From Takakia lepidozioides (Eukaryota; Streptophyta; Takakiopsida; Takakiales; Takakiaceae), in NCBI GenBank assembly GCA_030704615.1, contig CM060732.1:48219053-48279052 (forward strand): a stretch of DNA of 60,000 nt. Reading direction: 5' to 3'. The translations under genes were made by a program, and so were the position numbers. Numbering within the stretch: the stretch's first letter is position 1; each line of letters opens with the position of its first letter. Of this stretch, positions 10,014-20,034 are shown piece by piece. The notes beneath the pieces were generated by a model. That model saw only the letters and a list, made by a program, of their open reading frames with translations, had not been told where the DNA came from and searched no databases.

Positions 10014-10998
10014 TGTCGCGCGGCTTTTACTCACCCATCCCTTCGCTATTCGAGGCGGAAACTCCAAGATAGAAGAGTTGGAAATCTCTAAGTACTCAGC
10101 CCGCGCAGAACAATCAGTCATGACCTACAGCTAGTGTATCATGGGGGTGTTTCCTATTTGTTTCCCTTTTGGTATTCATGTTAGCTATCTTACCATTGAT
10201 AATTAAGTATCAGTTTGCTTTATCAATCTATTGGATTCCATCAACTCATCCATTCATTCACAGCTTCACTCAGATCTCTCTACACAGTGTGATTGTATCG
10301 TAAAAGTATCCGATTATGATTTATCAGGTATCAGGCCGAAGCCATTGTGTCTCTAATCTGCTCTACAATATCATTACAGCCTTGCATATATCAAGCATCT
10401 ACTCATCATCTCTCTATCTTCACTTCCGTTCTTCATCTCTGCCCGATCCCCTCTCCTCCATGACCAAGAAGTCCTCCTCCGAATGATATCCCTCAATTCC
10501 CCGTTTCTCCCTTTATCTTCCTATCCGTGGTTCTAACCGTTTCCCTCACTAACCGTCGTCTGTGAACTAACATGTTCCCTTCGCAGGTGTTGTTCCCCAC
10601 AGTCGTTCCCTGTCCTACTCTTCGTTCCCTATGATCGTGACAGCTGTGTCAAGCTGTGACTGGCTGTGTGAAACTGTGACGGGCTGTGACTGGCTGTGCG
10701 ACTGTGTTTGGCTGTGTCGGGCTGTGACTGGCTGTGTGGCTGTGACGGCTGTGTCTGCTGTGACGACTGTGACGGGCTGTGTTGGCTGTGTCGGCTGTGT
10801 CTGCTGTGTATTTGCTGTGACGACTGTAACGGGCTGTGTTGGCTGTGTCGGCTGTGACGACTGTGACGGGCTGTGTAACCCCCCTCTACAGTGCGCTGCT
10901 GTCACCCCTAAGGCTCCTGTTGGTCTCAGTCTGTGCAAAAATTAAGGGTACCCTACAGATCCCGTATAAGTGTCTAAGTCCCCGACAGTCCTCTAACA
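10014..10998 (-). repeat. 5' LTR of copy A
   Basis: On the minus strand it starts TGTTAGAGG (10998) and ends CGACA (10014), matching the ends of both copy B LTRs and the solo LTR at 48569-49544. Length is 985 bp. U3 carries a tandem array of CACAGCC-like units at about 10630-10885. The sequence is closer to the solo LTR than to copy B, for example in the stretch around the CAGCGCACTGTAGAGG motif, so at least two LTR subfamilies exist. The 5 bases outside the LTR are GCAGT (10999-11003), the predicted target duplication; the partner copy is outside the window. Confidence 0.95.
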
Positions 10999-11290
10999 GC
11001 AGTCTGGTGGTCATGTTTGCTGGTCTGCTACACAATCGGCTGATGGGCAGTCTGTTGGCCGGTCTGTTCTCCGGTCTGCTGCAAAGTCTGCAAAGTTCGC
11101 TGCCCGCTCAGTACTGTTTACACATACTGAGTATGTGTGTGCGGGGCAGCCTGCTAGGAGTGATCCGGCCTATTACCCGGGACGGTCTGGTGCACATGCT
11201 CGGTCTTCAGCACTTGGGCAGTCTGCCCACATGTGTCGTGGGGAATATGTTGTTCGACATTCTTGTGGCCAGTCTGCTGGATAGTCTCCC
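10999..11290 (-). repeat. Degenerate CAGTCTGCTGG-type repeats next to the copy A insertion point
   Basis: The plus strand repeats motifs such as CAGTCTGGTGG, GGTCTGCT, GGCAGTCTG and CCAGTCTGCTGG at irregular 10-20 bp spacing from the LTR boundary into the last exon of the neighbouring decayed gene. The same motif family recurs at 12180-12430 and, as CGGACTGA, at 12690-12960. It resembles the CACAGC array of the LTR only in being short, CTG-rich and tandem; I see no direct homology. Confidence 0.6.
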
Positions 11291-13527
11291 GAACTCCTTG
11301 TAAAGCCAGGACAAGGTCCCTTGCACCTCTGGCAAAAGAGTCGAAAGCAGCCTGCACTTGCTTGTCTCCCAGATCAACTCGCCCTGCAACACATGTTTAT
11401 GCAAATGTGAACTTCTAAAAAAGTTGGCAAAAGAAATTGAGCTGAAACACGAAAGTTGCCCATAACATTTTACCTTCCAAGAGATTTCCGACGAGACCAA
11501 TGTCCTTGATTTGCCGGCACAGGCATGCTCCATCGAGATGAGCAATGGCGCCGATGCAGTCTTCAGTTGGGATCCCACACCACAGGACTTTGAAGACATT
11601 GGGATTTTGCAAAACAATGTCGAATACTGCTCGCTCTATCACCAATGCAAACTAGTGCAATGCGTCATCCACCACAAACTTCTGTGAATGGTCTGTTCCA
11701 TGGAATAAGTCCATCCTCAAACTATGTAGATCCTTCATCAACTTGTTGTATGAGCGGAAATTGCCAAATTGCATCCATCTGTGTTGTAGGAAGGAAGCTG
11801 CCATGCGCTCAAAGTCCTCCTCAGTCAATCCGAACAAGTGCTTTCTTCGCACCCCAAAGGTTGGATGTGCCATAGGCATATGTTTAAGGTCATCAGGCCA
11901 TGGGTCATCCATGAGAATCAGCTGCACAAGTAGAGGCGGCGCATTTTGGTCGTTTGTGGCTTCAATGGCAACAGCAGAGGCGGCTTCTAGAACATGGTTG
12001 GCTTCCTCAATAGAAAACTCCATGGAATAATGAAAGGGTACAAATGACCACCGGCGGTCCGCAACAATCCGGTGGAGCTCATTATGCCAATCCAAATGGG
12101 GATTAATTTCTCCCACCCTAAGCCGGGGAAGTGTGAGGTCTTCAACTCCGGGTCGAATTACCGGTGATGGCGATCGCCAAACTGCAAAAAGCGCCGTGCT
12201 ATGTGAGAGAAAGGCAGTCTGCTGGTCAGTCTGCTGGTCCGCAGTCTGTTGGATGACATGACTTCCCATTGGCATGGGCTGCATGATGGGCTCCTGGAGA
12301 GGAGTCTGCAAGATGACAGACTGCTCGTTGGGAGTCTGCTCCATTGGAGTCTGCTGGATGACAGGCTGCTGAACGGTAGTCTGCTTGATGACGGCCTGCT
12401 GAATGGGAGTCTGCTGGATGGCAGACTCGGCTGTCCCAGACGCATTCCCCCCCGACGCGTCTTGAATATGTAATGTCGCTATAGCAGCAGATGACCCAGG
12501 ATACTTCAATAATATGTACTCTCGCACGCGGTCTACTTCCGCACGCACTGCAGTCGCTTGTAAAGGAGCATCATTGCTAGGTATCCGCCAAGCCTGAATG
12601 ACCCTACAAATATAAACACGTTCATCCTGGTACACGGCAGAGAACTTGGACGTCAGGAACATGGACATGGACTCTATATTCACCTCATGCAGCGGACTGG
12701 ACTCACAGACCAGTAGACTGTAACGTGCGTACGTAGGGTGGAGGCAACTAGTAGACTATACCAGTGGACTAGACCAGCGGACTGACAAACGGACTCAGTA
12801 AGTAATACAGCGATATAAAACGGACTAACTGACGAGCGGAGTGAGCCAGCGGACTGAGGAGAGAACGCAGCAGACTGACCAGACTGAATAGGCAACGTGA
12901 CCCCGATGATGGACTCAAACAGCACAGAGAACAGACTGGGCGGTCAGACTGACCATTACCTCCTCTACTTCATCATCGTCATCTTCATCTTCAAAGCTGT
13001 TCAACCAGTTCTGTTCCGCCTGTCGGATGAATGTGCGTAGCAGACCTGACTGGGCAACTCTATAGAAATAACGGAAGAAGTTTGGATCCCCAATTGGTGG
13101 GCATTCTGGTGGGAAAAGCCCAAAGTCAACGAGGATAGAAGTCCTATGAAAAGACTCACCCTAAGCAAGAAGAGGACACAGAATGGAATGGAAACACCGC
13201 AGCAAGTGAGAACCTCACCGAGCCGATGAACTTCGAGTTGTTTTGAAGGCGAGCGAGTTTGCGACGCTTCGCGGCTCACCGCGACTCTCCACACCTGGGG
13301 AAGAACGGTCGTCTTTCGTTACGGTGATGGAAACGCAAAGAGAAAAACAAAACTGTGCAAAACTGTGCGAAGAAACAGGCGCGAAGAGAATGGAGTCGAT
13401 CGCACAGGGAACATGAGAAGAAAGTAGAAGTAGAAGGGGGAAAGTGGGCATGGCACTGTCCACCGAACAAACGCATCGTACTAAATTCATCCACGGTCCT
13501 CGCAAGTGCAGCAGACTCATTTTCCAT
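11154..13527 (-). pseudogene. Decayed multi-exon gene, possibly 3'-5' exonuclease (EXD-like)
   Basis: Exons can be joined in frame on the minus strand. Exon A ends at 13217 (donor GTGAGG). Exon B is about 12957-13141 (acceptor TTTCATAG, ending in an acidic EDEDDDDEVEE run). Exon C/D spans about 12700-11474 (donor GTAAAATG), and exon E runs 11383-11154 (acceptor GTTGCAG, stop 11154). The first ATG candidate is 13527 (MENESAALA). Exon C contains a Gln-rich QQTPIQQ repeat. An in-frame TAG at about 11649-11651 splits FVVDDALH from a stretch with VLQNPNVFKV, TEDC and LVGNLLEG. That pattern (np-v-KV, acidic residue, closing A/G-x-LL) resembles the second half of DEDD 3'-5' exonuclease domains such as EXD1; the first acidic motif is not clear. 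Function is therefore tentative. It ends just before the copy A insertion. Confidence 0.4.
12180..12430 (-). repeat. Coding minisatellite, CAGTCTGCTGGAT units
   Basis: The plus strand repeats GGAGTCTGCTGGATGACAG-like units of 15-30 bp about ten times within exon C of the decayed gene. On the minus strand this encodes a QQTPIQQ / QQPVIQQ / EQTPNEQ repeat of roughly 70 residues. Unit lengths are multiples of three, so the frame is kept across the array. Confidence 0.8.
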
Positions 13528-13892
13528 CGGGCCGAGAGTCCACCGGACCGCCAGTCCAGCGGACTATTTTCTTTGCTGAGGCGAAGCGGCTTCATATTGG
13601 AGGCACTTCCTTGCCAGCGGAATGAAGACAAAAGAGAGTAAGGGGAGAATAGGAAAGTCGAACACACCCATTGCGAACAGACTCGCGGCACAACAGAGTG
13701 ATGCATGCACAGTCCAACAGACTGATATCCATACACTACAACAGATTGCGGCTTTTATGACTCCCATGGGTGCGCAGTCATGACAGATTTGTGGCAGAAA
13801 TGCCATTTGCAATCGTAAAATGCTTTTGAAGTCATAATGTAGGTCTGGAGAAGGCATATATGCGACTGCATGGCTTCGGACTTTGTGCAACA

Positions 13893-14010
13893 CATGTCAA
13901 ACATGTTTGACCACGAATATTGGCATGGCAGATATGACTACCAGTCACGGTCATGGCTACACTAGAATGACGTGTGCATATTGCAAGACAGACATATGAC
14001 TTCATGACTC
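13893..14010 (+). repeat. Dispersed repeat, copy 1 (related copy at 30380-30500)
   Basis: Starts with the near-palindrome GTCAAACATGTTTGACC and shares GACTACCAGTCACGGTCATGG / GAATGACGTG / TATGAC blocks in the same order with 30380-30500, at roughly 70-75 percent identity by eye. Non-coding. The surrounding 13740-14150 stretch has no gene that I can support. Confidence 0.6.
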
Positions 14011-14316
14011 TCACTCTAATGCATTATGTCAGATCATCACATGGATGAATCACTACATGACTACACGTGTCGACACATGCTTTTCTGGTTATATGTATAA
14101 TATATGAGTATTTATATCTTAAAAAAACGGAGACTCTTACCACTAGAATGAATTAAAATAACCCAAAGGAGGCTACAAAGAAGGGAGAGGGTGGGAAGAA
14201 GAACATGCCCTTGGCGATACAGGACGTGGAGTCTGCAAAGATTGTGGTGCCACCGGTGGAGGTGAATCGCCATGGTGACCCCTGCGGTGCGTTCTGGGAG
14301 GCTATGATTTTAAAAA

Positions 14317-14515
14317 AATCACATCGGCTGGTAAGTGCACAGTGTGTCGCCCTTGTGGTTTGGGGTTCAAACCCACTGCCCTTATCCCGTGTGTGGGATT
14401 GTTCGAGACGGTATGTCTTGACGTTGATCGTCCTGTAGGTCTTATGGCCCATAAATGAAGGCGGGTGAATTTTCCCCCTCCTCAAGGGCTTGTGGTTTCC
14501 TTTAAGAAAAAAAAA
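14317..14515 (+). mobile_element. tRNA-derived SINE
   Basis: CGGCTGGTAAGTGC is a box A-like start, and GGTTCAAACCC about 45 bp later is a good box B, together the internal RNA polymerase III promoter of a tRNA-derived SINE. A unique body of about 110 bp and an A-rich tail follow (from about 14503). A second copy in opposite orientation lies at 16665-16750, with matching GTGTGTCGC and GTGGTTTGGGGTTC blocks. Confidence 0.65.
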
Positions 14516-14686
14516 ATCAAAAAAAAATCAAAAAAAAAAATCAAAAAGGGGCTTTTAGGGTTTACAAAAAGGTTAAAAAACTTAAAAAGTTGCCCATCAC
14601 AGTAGCGTGAACAGACTTAGAGCGAGCGGGAGGGAGAGAGAGATAGGGTTGGGACTTAGAGCGAGCGAGCGGGAGAGAGGGCAAAC

Positions 14687-15670
14687 ATGCATGGGAGGCC
14701 CGCAGTTGGATCAACCTTCGCATCTGGAGCAAGCAACCCTAGAAACGCTAGGGTATGTGTGCGAGGAGGTTTCGGCTGGGAGCCAGCCTTCGAACTCGCA
14801 TTGAGGTGGTTCCCTTTGCACATTGAGTGGGCTGATCAGCACTTTGGCGCGAAGCGGGCGTATGCCCGTGAGTTAGACCGCCGGTTTCCGGGCAATTGGA
14901 GTGACACAAGGGTGATGGAGATGGTGGGGCGAAACTTGAAGGACAGGAGGTACCGTGCCAGACAGATCATTTGGAGGGCAATGGAAAAGGGGGCCATACC
15001 CAAATCACCTTATGGAATTACACAGGTTGGCAAATCCTGAATCATGTCACCTTCCATTTGTCGCATGTGCATTAATGAGGTGGATTCGATGAACCGTATG
15101 TGTGTAATTCACTAATTGTTTGGGGGGGGGGGGGGCATAGGTATCGTGGGATGCACTCATTGCGGGAGAGACTGATGCCGCAAACAAGGCCAAATTTGAC
15201 CGGGCACGCGAAGCAACAACAGTCCGCCTTGACAAGCACAAATCCACACACAAGTGGGGCGCCGGCGGATCCAAGGGTTTTATCTTGCGATTTGTAAGTC
15301 GTACTTCCCTATAGATTTTGTTATGTCTTCTTTCTGGCTCCATCATCGCGAAGAACTGACTTTAATTTGTGGCATGTGTAGCAACGCGCGTTTGAGAGGA
15401 AGCCATCTCCGATAGAGTACAACTACGCCAAGGAGCATGGTTGGCAATCCCTCATGAAGAACATAGCCAACACGGAGGGGATGAGTGCACTATAGGGCAC
15501 TAGTATGGATGAGGTCGGGGGGTCATGGCCAGGGATTGGATGAGAGCTCTGTGGGACTTAGGGGAACGCCGCCTCATTTAGGTGCTCTGGCAAAGGGCGC
15601 GGAGTCATCAGGCTCATCGGATAGCTATGAGTTCTCCACTGAGGATGAGGATGAGGATGAGGATGACTAG
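14687..15670 (+). pseudogene. CACTA ORF1-like (Transposase_24-type) gene remnant
   Basis: Three exons join in phase 0. Exon 1 is 14687-15025 (GT donor). Exon 2 is 15141-15293 (acceptor GCATAG, donor GTAAGT, beginning VSWDALIAGETDAANK). Exon 3 is 15382-15495 (acceptor TGTGTAG, QRAFERKPSPIEY, stop TAG). The basic helical segment with ARQIIWRAMEKG, then AKFDRAREATTVRLDKHKS and KWGAGGSKGF, matches the layout of the plant Ptta/En/Spm Transposase_24 domain (acidic helix, NR-x-K, H-x-x-GS-kSF). A shifted frame after the stop (15485-15670) encodes an acidic Ser/Asp/Glu tail, so the end is frameshifted. It probably served as the DNA-binding accessory protein of the CACTA element ending at 16664. Confidence 0.55.
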
Positions 15671-15949
15671 TCCTAGTCCATGTAGGTCCCAGGGTCAGCC
15701 TACTGAACCCTTGTGAGCTTTTCAGCTCATTTCCTGTAAATATATTTCCATCTTTCCATCTTCCATCTTATTCATGTGTCGCACCGTCCTCACCCTCGAT
15801 TCATGCTTGCTCAATTGTGTACCTGCTAAATCAAAGAAATGGAACTGTAAGGTCTCCCATCCCCAAATACAAAACAAGGCAAAAAACAAAAAACCACCCC
15901 CAATTCACCCCCAAAATCAACCCCCAACCCCCCCCCCCCCCCCCCCCCC

Positions 15950-16154
15950 CACCAAGCTGCCCTCGCGACTGCAGGACGTCGCCATTGGCGACGTGTTTTT
16001 TGGGCGGGGGTCGCACGCCGCAACGGTTGGGCATCGCCAATCCCATTTGCGGGCGGCAACCCCTAACACCCCCTGTGACATGTTGTTTTGGTCCGGGGGT
16101 TGCAAGCCGCGACATCCTGGCGTCGCATAGCCTGCCACCCTGCCTGCGCCACGT

Positions 16155-16187
<33 letters not shown>

Positions 16188-16664
16188 AAAACGACGCCAG
16201 AGCGTCGCCAAAACCCACGCCTGGGCGTGGCGGAGCCCGACTCATGCTCCTGCTGTTTTTTTTGCCACGCCTAATAGTCGCTTGGCGTACCACCCGGCTT
16301 ATGCCACGTATTTTTGGGTTTTATGATGGGACTCCCGGGCAAGTTAGAAAAAAAGGGGATGCGACGCCGGGCCGGTGCCCCCACCAACGCCGTCGGCTAG
16401 AGGGGCGCAACGGTGAGACGTCGCTCGACGGAGGCCCCTGCCATCGGCGCAGACGGCCTGAAAAGCGACGTCCGGCAAGTCGCGGGAGTTGCGGCAGGGG
16501 CTCGCGACCCCCATACGTCGCATTTTTGCGACGTCATTTTGGCGACGCCCATGCGACGGCCGGGCGTCGGGAAATTCTGCGCCTACCGCGTGCCCGAAAA
16601 AGGGCGTTTTCCCGACGCTGCGGCGTGGCTCGGGCGTAGCAAAGGCCCCCCTTTTCCTGTAGTG
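15950..16664 (+). mobile_element. CACTA terminal region with GCGACG-rich subterminal repeats
   Basis: The right end reads ...TTTTCCTGTAGTG (16664), the inverted complement of a CACTACAGGAAAA terminus, typical for CACTA transposons. The preceding 700 bp is GC-rich and full of GCGACG/CGTCGC words in both orientations, as expected of subterminal transposase-binding repeats. An AT dinucleotide run lies at 16168-16187. I could not find the matching left end, so the borders of the element are unknown; the ORF1 remnant at 14687 is the likely internal gene. Confidence 0.6.
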
Positions 16665-16750
16665 CACGGGGCAGGGTAGCGGGTTCGAACCCCAAACCAC
16701 CTGAGCGACACACATTGTGTACTTACCAGCTGAGCCGTGTTTTTTTTTTA
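16665..16750 (-). mobile_element. SINE fragment cut by the CACTA end
   Basis: The minus strand has the box A-like GGCTCAGCTGGTAAGT and box B GGTTCGAACCC with the tRNA-like spacing seen at 14317. It stops exactly at the CACTA terminus, which suggests that the CACTA element inserted into this SINE. A T-rich run borders its 5' side (16739-16750). Confidence 0.6.
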
Positions 16751-16984
16751 ATCTCAAACCTCCTCCATCTTGCATTGGAAATTAACACCAAAATATTATG
16801 CAATATCTTATCAATTTTCTCTTTTACCATATATATATATATATATATTGGTGTTTTGTACATATTGAAGAACATCTTGTGAGCAGTCGCTCCCAGGTTT
16901 TCTTTTCGAAAAAAAAAAAGAAAAAAAAGAAAAAGAAAGAACATCATATATTCTTTAAAACCATTAAATTATATATTAATGGAA

Positions 16985-17160
16985 ATAACTATCCATACCC
17001 GAAAACTATTCATACCCTTAGGGTATATTTTGGCATATATATCCATACCCGGGGGGTATATAGAAATATGAAAAGTTAATTTATCCATACCCGGAGGGTA
17101 AATGATTTGACAAAAATAATTTAATTATACCCTAAGGGTATATTGAAATCAATATACCCG
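16985..17160. repeat. Cluster of TACCCnnnGGGTA palindromes
   Basis: Five sites carry the palindrome or its half: CATACCCGAAAAC, CATACCCTTAGGGTATA, CATACCCGGGGGGTATA, CATACCCGGAGGGTAAA and ATACCCTAAGGGTATA, spaced about 25-60 bp in AT-rich DNA. The arms are conserved while the centre varies. It may be a decayed MITE family or a binding-site array. No gene is seen in 16750-17300. Confidence 0.6.
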
Positions 17161-17327
17161 CACAACACTGGTTGACACGTACCTGGATAGTTGTATAATT
17201 TGCCGTCTGAGCCGATTCAGATGTCGAATGGCAGCACATCCTGGGTGGCTGATTCGGCCTAAGAATAAGTATAGAAAAACGGCAGAATACTCCACACCTG
17301 ATTTTAACGGTTTAAAGTAAAAGATAC

Positions 17328-17777
17328 ATGCGCAATCAAGATACACTTATTAGTGGATTTCAGCTGCTAGGGGCTCACCTTGACTGTGCAATTGACGAAG
17401 ACAATTACAGATTGGAGATTCAAAAGACCCGCGAATACATGAACGTTTCCAATGTGGTTGACACCTCTTCTACATCTACAGACCCCCGTGAGGACTCATC
17501 GTATGATACAACTCGAAACGCCAAGAAAGCTGGCAGCAACCTGGCAGTGGAAGCTCTGCAAATTTTGCCTCCATCCATCATGGGAACGTCCAACCTCAAC
17601 TCACAGACAGGCAGCCAACCTTCTTCTCCACCTAAAGTCACAACACCTTCTTCCCCTCTCTCTTCTGCCCAGGTGCCTTTTTCACCCACCCCTTGCTTCA
17701 TCTACCAGAGTATGTCAAAGAATACTAATAGGTGCTGGATGTTGTGTGGCAAAAAAAATCCAATAGGAGGGAAATAG
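17328..17777 (+). CDS. Hypothetical ORF, possibly LINE ORF1 remnant
   Basis: 149 codons, Ser/Thr/Pro-rich in the second half (SSPPKVTTPSSPLSS), directly upstream of the LINE endonuclease. Plant L1-type LINEs have ORF1 here, but I see neither an RRM nor a CCHC knuckle, so identification rests on position only. It may be non-coding. Confidence 0.3.
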   Translation: MRNQDTLISGFQLLGAHLDCAIDEDNYRLEIQKTREYMNVSNVVDTSSTSTDPREDSSYDTTRNAKKAGSNLAVEALQILPPSIMGTSNLNSQTGSQPSSPPKVTTPSSPLSSAQVPFSPTPCFIYQSMSKNTNRCWMLCGKKNPIGGK

Positions 17778-17962
17778 AAAAGACACTTACTCCCTGTCAT
17801 AGACTTACTATAAAATGTCCCCTCTGGAACCCTCTCATCGCCTCCACCTGGTTTTGTCTGGGTCAACTCACTTTGCCCAAGGGATCGCAGAGTTAAATTT
17901 GCCTTCCTAAACAATAGGCCATCAAATGGGACTCTGAGCCTAAGCCTACCCCTTCTTCTCAA

Positions 17963-18670
17963 TGATCCTTAACCTCCAATCTTGGAACATTAGAGGGCTT
18001 GGATCGGACCAGGCTTCTCTCAAAATATTGAAGATCAAAACATGGCTAGCCCCCTTTCTTTTCCAGTGACTCAATAATCTTTTTGCAGGAACACAAACTC
18101 GATCAGGATAAAATAGATAATCTTACAGACTATTTATGGCCCCTAGCAAGTGCAAACTGGAAACCCACTTCCTCGACACAAAAGGAGGGACATCAATTCT
18201 GCTTTCCCCTCCATTCATCCCTTTCTTTTATCTCAAGATATTTGGATCCCAGGTAGGCTACAGTTATGCTCGATAGCACTTCCCAACTCAGGTGGCTCCA
18301 TCGGGCTAGTGAATGTATACACACCCAACACCTCTTTGGAGAGATCCAAGTTTTGGAATACCCTTAACCTTCGAATGAGAGAACAGCCTGCAATAGATAG
18401 TTGGTTAGTGGCAGGTGACTTCAATATGGTAGAATCTCAGGATGATAGAAGAGGGGGGGAATTGTTCAACCCCAACCCAGACGAAATGGATCAATGGTTC
18501 AACTGTATGTAAACTCATAGCTTTTCAGAGGCTGTTCCCATCTTTGGGCAGACTTCAAATATCAGATTCACATGGTCAAACAACATATCACTAACTTAGT
18601 ATGGCTCGGCTGGACATAGTTTACATCTCCCTCAACCTGGTTCAGCTTTCCAAAAGATCTCCACAGGAAC
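17963..18670 (+). pseudogene. LINE ORF2, endonuclease part (interrupted)
   Basis: Opens with MILNLQSWNIRGLG, the standard start of plant L1-type ORF2 apurinic endonuclease. Later motifs, in several shifted frames, are LQEHKLDQ, IGLVNVYTPN and WLVAGDFNMVE (catalytic Asp-Asn of the exonuclease/endonuclease fold), then RFTWSNN. Stops and frameshifts make it non-functional. The sequence breaks at 18675 where Gypsy copy B is inserted; the next ORF2 motif (SHRVLIM, the usual D/S-H-x-P-I-L-I) continues after 28454. Confidence 0.8.
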
Positions 18671-18675
18671 CCATC
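18671..18675 (+). repeat. Target site duplication CCATC, left copy
   Basis: CCATC directly before the 5' LTR of copy B is repeated at 28450-28454 after the 3' LTR. Removing the element and one duplicate rejoins the LINE sequence. Confidence 0.95.
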
Positions 18676-19666
18676 TGTTAGAGGGCTGCTTGGGACTTAG
18701 ACGCTTTTACGGGATCTGTGGGGTACCCTTAATTTTTACACAGACTGAGACCAACAGGAGCCTTAGGGGGTGACAGCAACAGGCTTTAGGGGGGAAGATA
18801 CACAACCCGACACAGTCCTGCACAGCCATCACAGCTTCGCACAGTCAACACAGCCCGTCACAGTCCAACACAGCCCGTCACAGTCCAACACAGCTCGTCA
18901 TAGTCCAACATAGCCCGTCATAGCCAATCACAGCCCGACACAGCCGCCACAGCTTCGCACAGCCCTACACAGCCCGACACAGCCAGTCATAGCCCGCCAC
19001 AACGTGATACAGCCAGTCACAACTCGGCACAGTTGGGGAACACTTACCATTGGCAAGGAACGACTGTGGGGGAACGACATCTGAAAAAGGAACGTGTACT
19101 ACAAAGATAACGGTTAGTTAGGAAAGCGGTTAGAACGGCTTGTAAATAGATAAAGCGAGAAGCGGGACATCTGGGGGGATCACTTCTTGGGGGGAACTTC
19201 TGGCATCAGGGCCTGAAAATAGAAGGGAGAGCACATCTCTGAGTGGAAAGATGAAGAGCATGGAGTAGGAGAAGTGACGATCGGTTGTTACTTGATGAAT
19301 GCAAGCTGTAGAATTGTAATATAGAGTAGATTAGAGACACCATGGCTTCAGCCTGATACTTGATAGATATTAATCTGATACATACTTCATACTCACACTG
19401 TGTAGAGAGACCTGAGTGAAGCTGTGGAATGAATGGATGGAATTGATAGATTTCTGAAGCAAACTGATACTCAATTGCAGATAGTAAGGTAACTCGCTAA
19501 CATGAATGCGGGAAGGAGTACAAATAGGAAAACCCCCATGATACACTAGCTGTAGGTCATGACTGATTGTTCTGAGCGGGCTGAGTGCTTAGAGATTTCC
19601 AACTCTTCTATCTTGGAGTTCCCACCTCGGATAGCGAAGGGATGGGTGAGTAAAAGCCGCTCGACA
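18676..19666 (+). repeat. 5' LTR of copy B
   Basis: 991 bp, TGTTAGAGG...CGACA. U3 holds the CACAGCCCGACACAG-type array (about 18790-19035). The array differs from that in the 3' LTR in number and order of units while the flanks are nearly identical, showing that the array changes faster than the rest. Confidence 0.95.
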
Positions 19667-19668
19667 TT

Positions 19669-19686
19669 TGGCGACCATACTGGGGA
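19669..19686 (+). promoter_or_regulatory. Primer binding site of copy B
   Basis: TGGCGACCATACTGGGGA two bases after the LTR, identical to copy A. Confidence 0.75.
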
Positions 19687-19690
19687 ACTG

Positions 19691-20034
19691 GGTCATGAAC
19701 AACCAGATGTGACAGGCATCTGGTGGGATCATGGTGGATGGAGAATTAAAGAATTTGATGTGAATCAAATTCCCTGTGAAACTGAGAAGGAAAGATTGTC
19801 CAAACGATTCTTTCAGAGGTTCTTGGAATTGCCAGACGGTTGTAAAGAAAACATTCTTAAAAGAGTGCATGATGCTGACCCTGAATGGGGTCTAGAGAAA
19901 GGAGTGATAAAGATTTATCAGGTGGCCTGTAGAGGAAGAGCACATTGGTTACCAACACTGGTTTATGTGATAGCATTGTTATCCATTAAGCGAGTAGAGT
20001 TTGAAGGCTAGGAGGAAATGAAGGTGAATGTTTA
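19691..20034 (+). pseudogene. Small 5' ORF of copy B, truncated by deletion
   Basis: Matches the N-terminal part of the copy A ORF at 9427-9972 (GIWWDHGGW, ELPDGCKENILKRVHDADPEW, VACRGRAHWLPTLVYV). A TAG ends the main frame after VEFEG (20011) and the deletion joint follows at about 20034, where the reading passes directly into pol sequence (PATVSLQDEV). Confidence 0.75.

Larger units (their letters stand above)
1..10998 (-). mobile_element. Ty3/Gypsy LTR retrotransposon, copy A (Tat/Ogre-like), 3' end beyond window
   Basis: Read on the minus strand the order is LTR, primer binding site, small ORF, gag-protease-RT-RNaseH-integrase, CACAGC repeat array, large extra ORF; the polypurine tract and 3' LTR lie left of base 1. 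RT-RNaseH-integrase order defines Ty3/Gypsy. There is no chromodomain. An ORF between primer site and gag, a primer site beginning TGGCGAC and an extra ORF after integrase recall the Tat/Ogre/Athila branch; that placement is inference. Copy B (18676-28449) is a second member in opposite orientation and serves as the reference for spotting breaks here: small frame changes near 130, 1290, 3730 and 4045. The element is therefore not autonomous although gag-pol is almost whole. Confidence 0.93.

Noticed and set aside
13725-13735. CACTACAAC as the left end of the CACTA element ending at 16664
   Set aside because: It matches only the first seven bases, and no GCGACG subterminal repeats follow it.
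14317-14400. tRNA gene
   Set aside because: Boxes A and B are present but no cloverleaf with an acceptor stem can be drawn, and an A-rich tail follows, so a SINE is the better reading.
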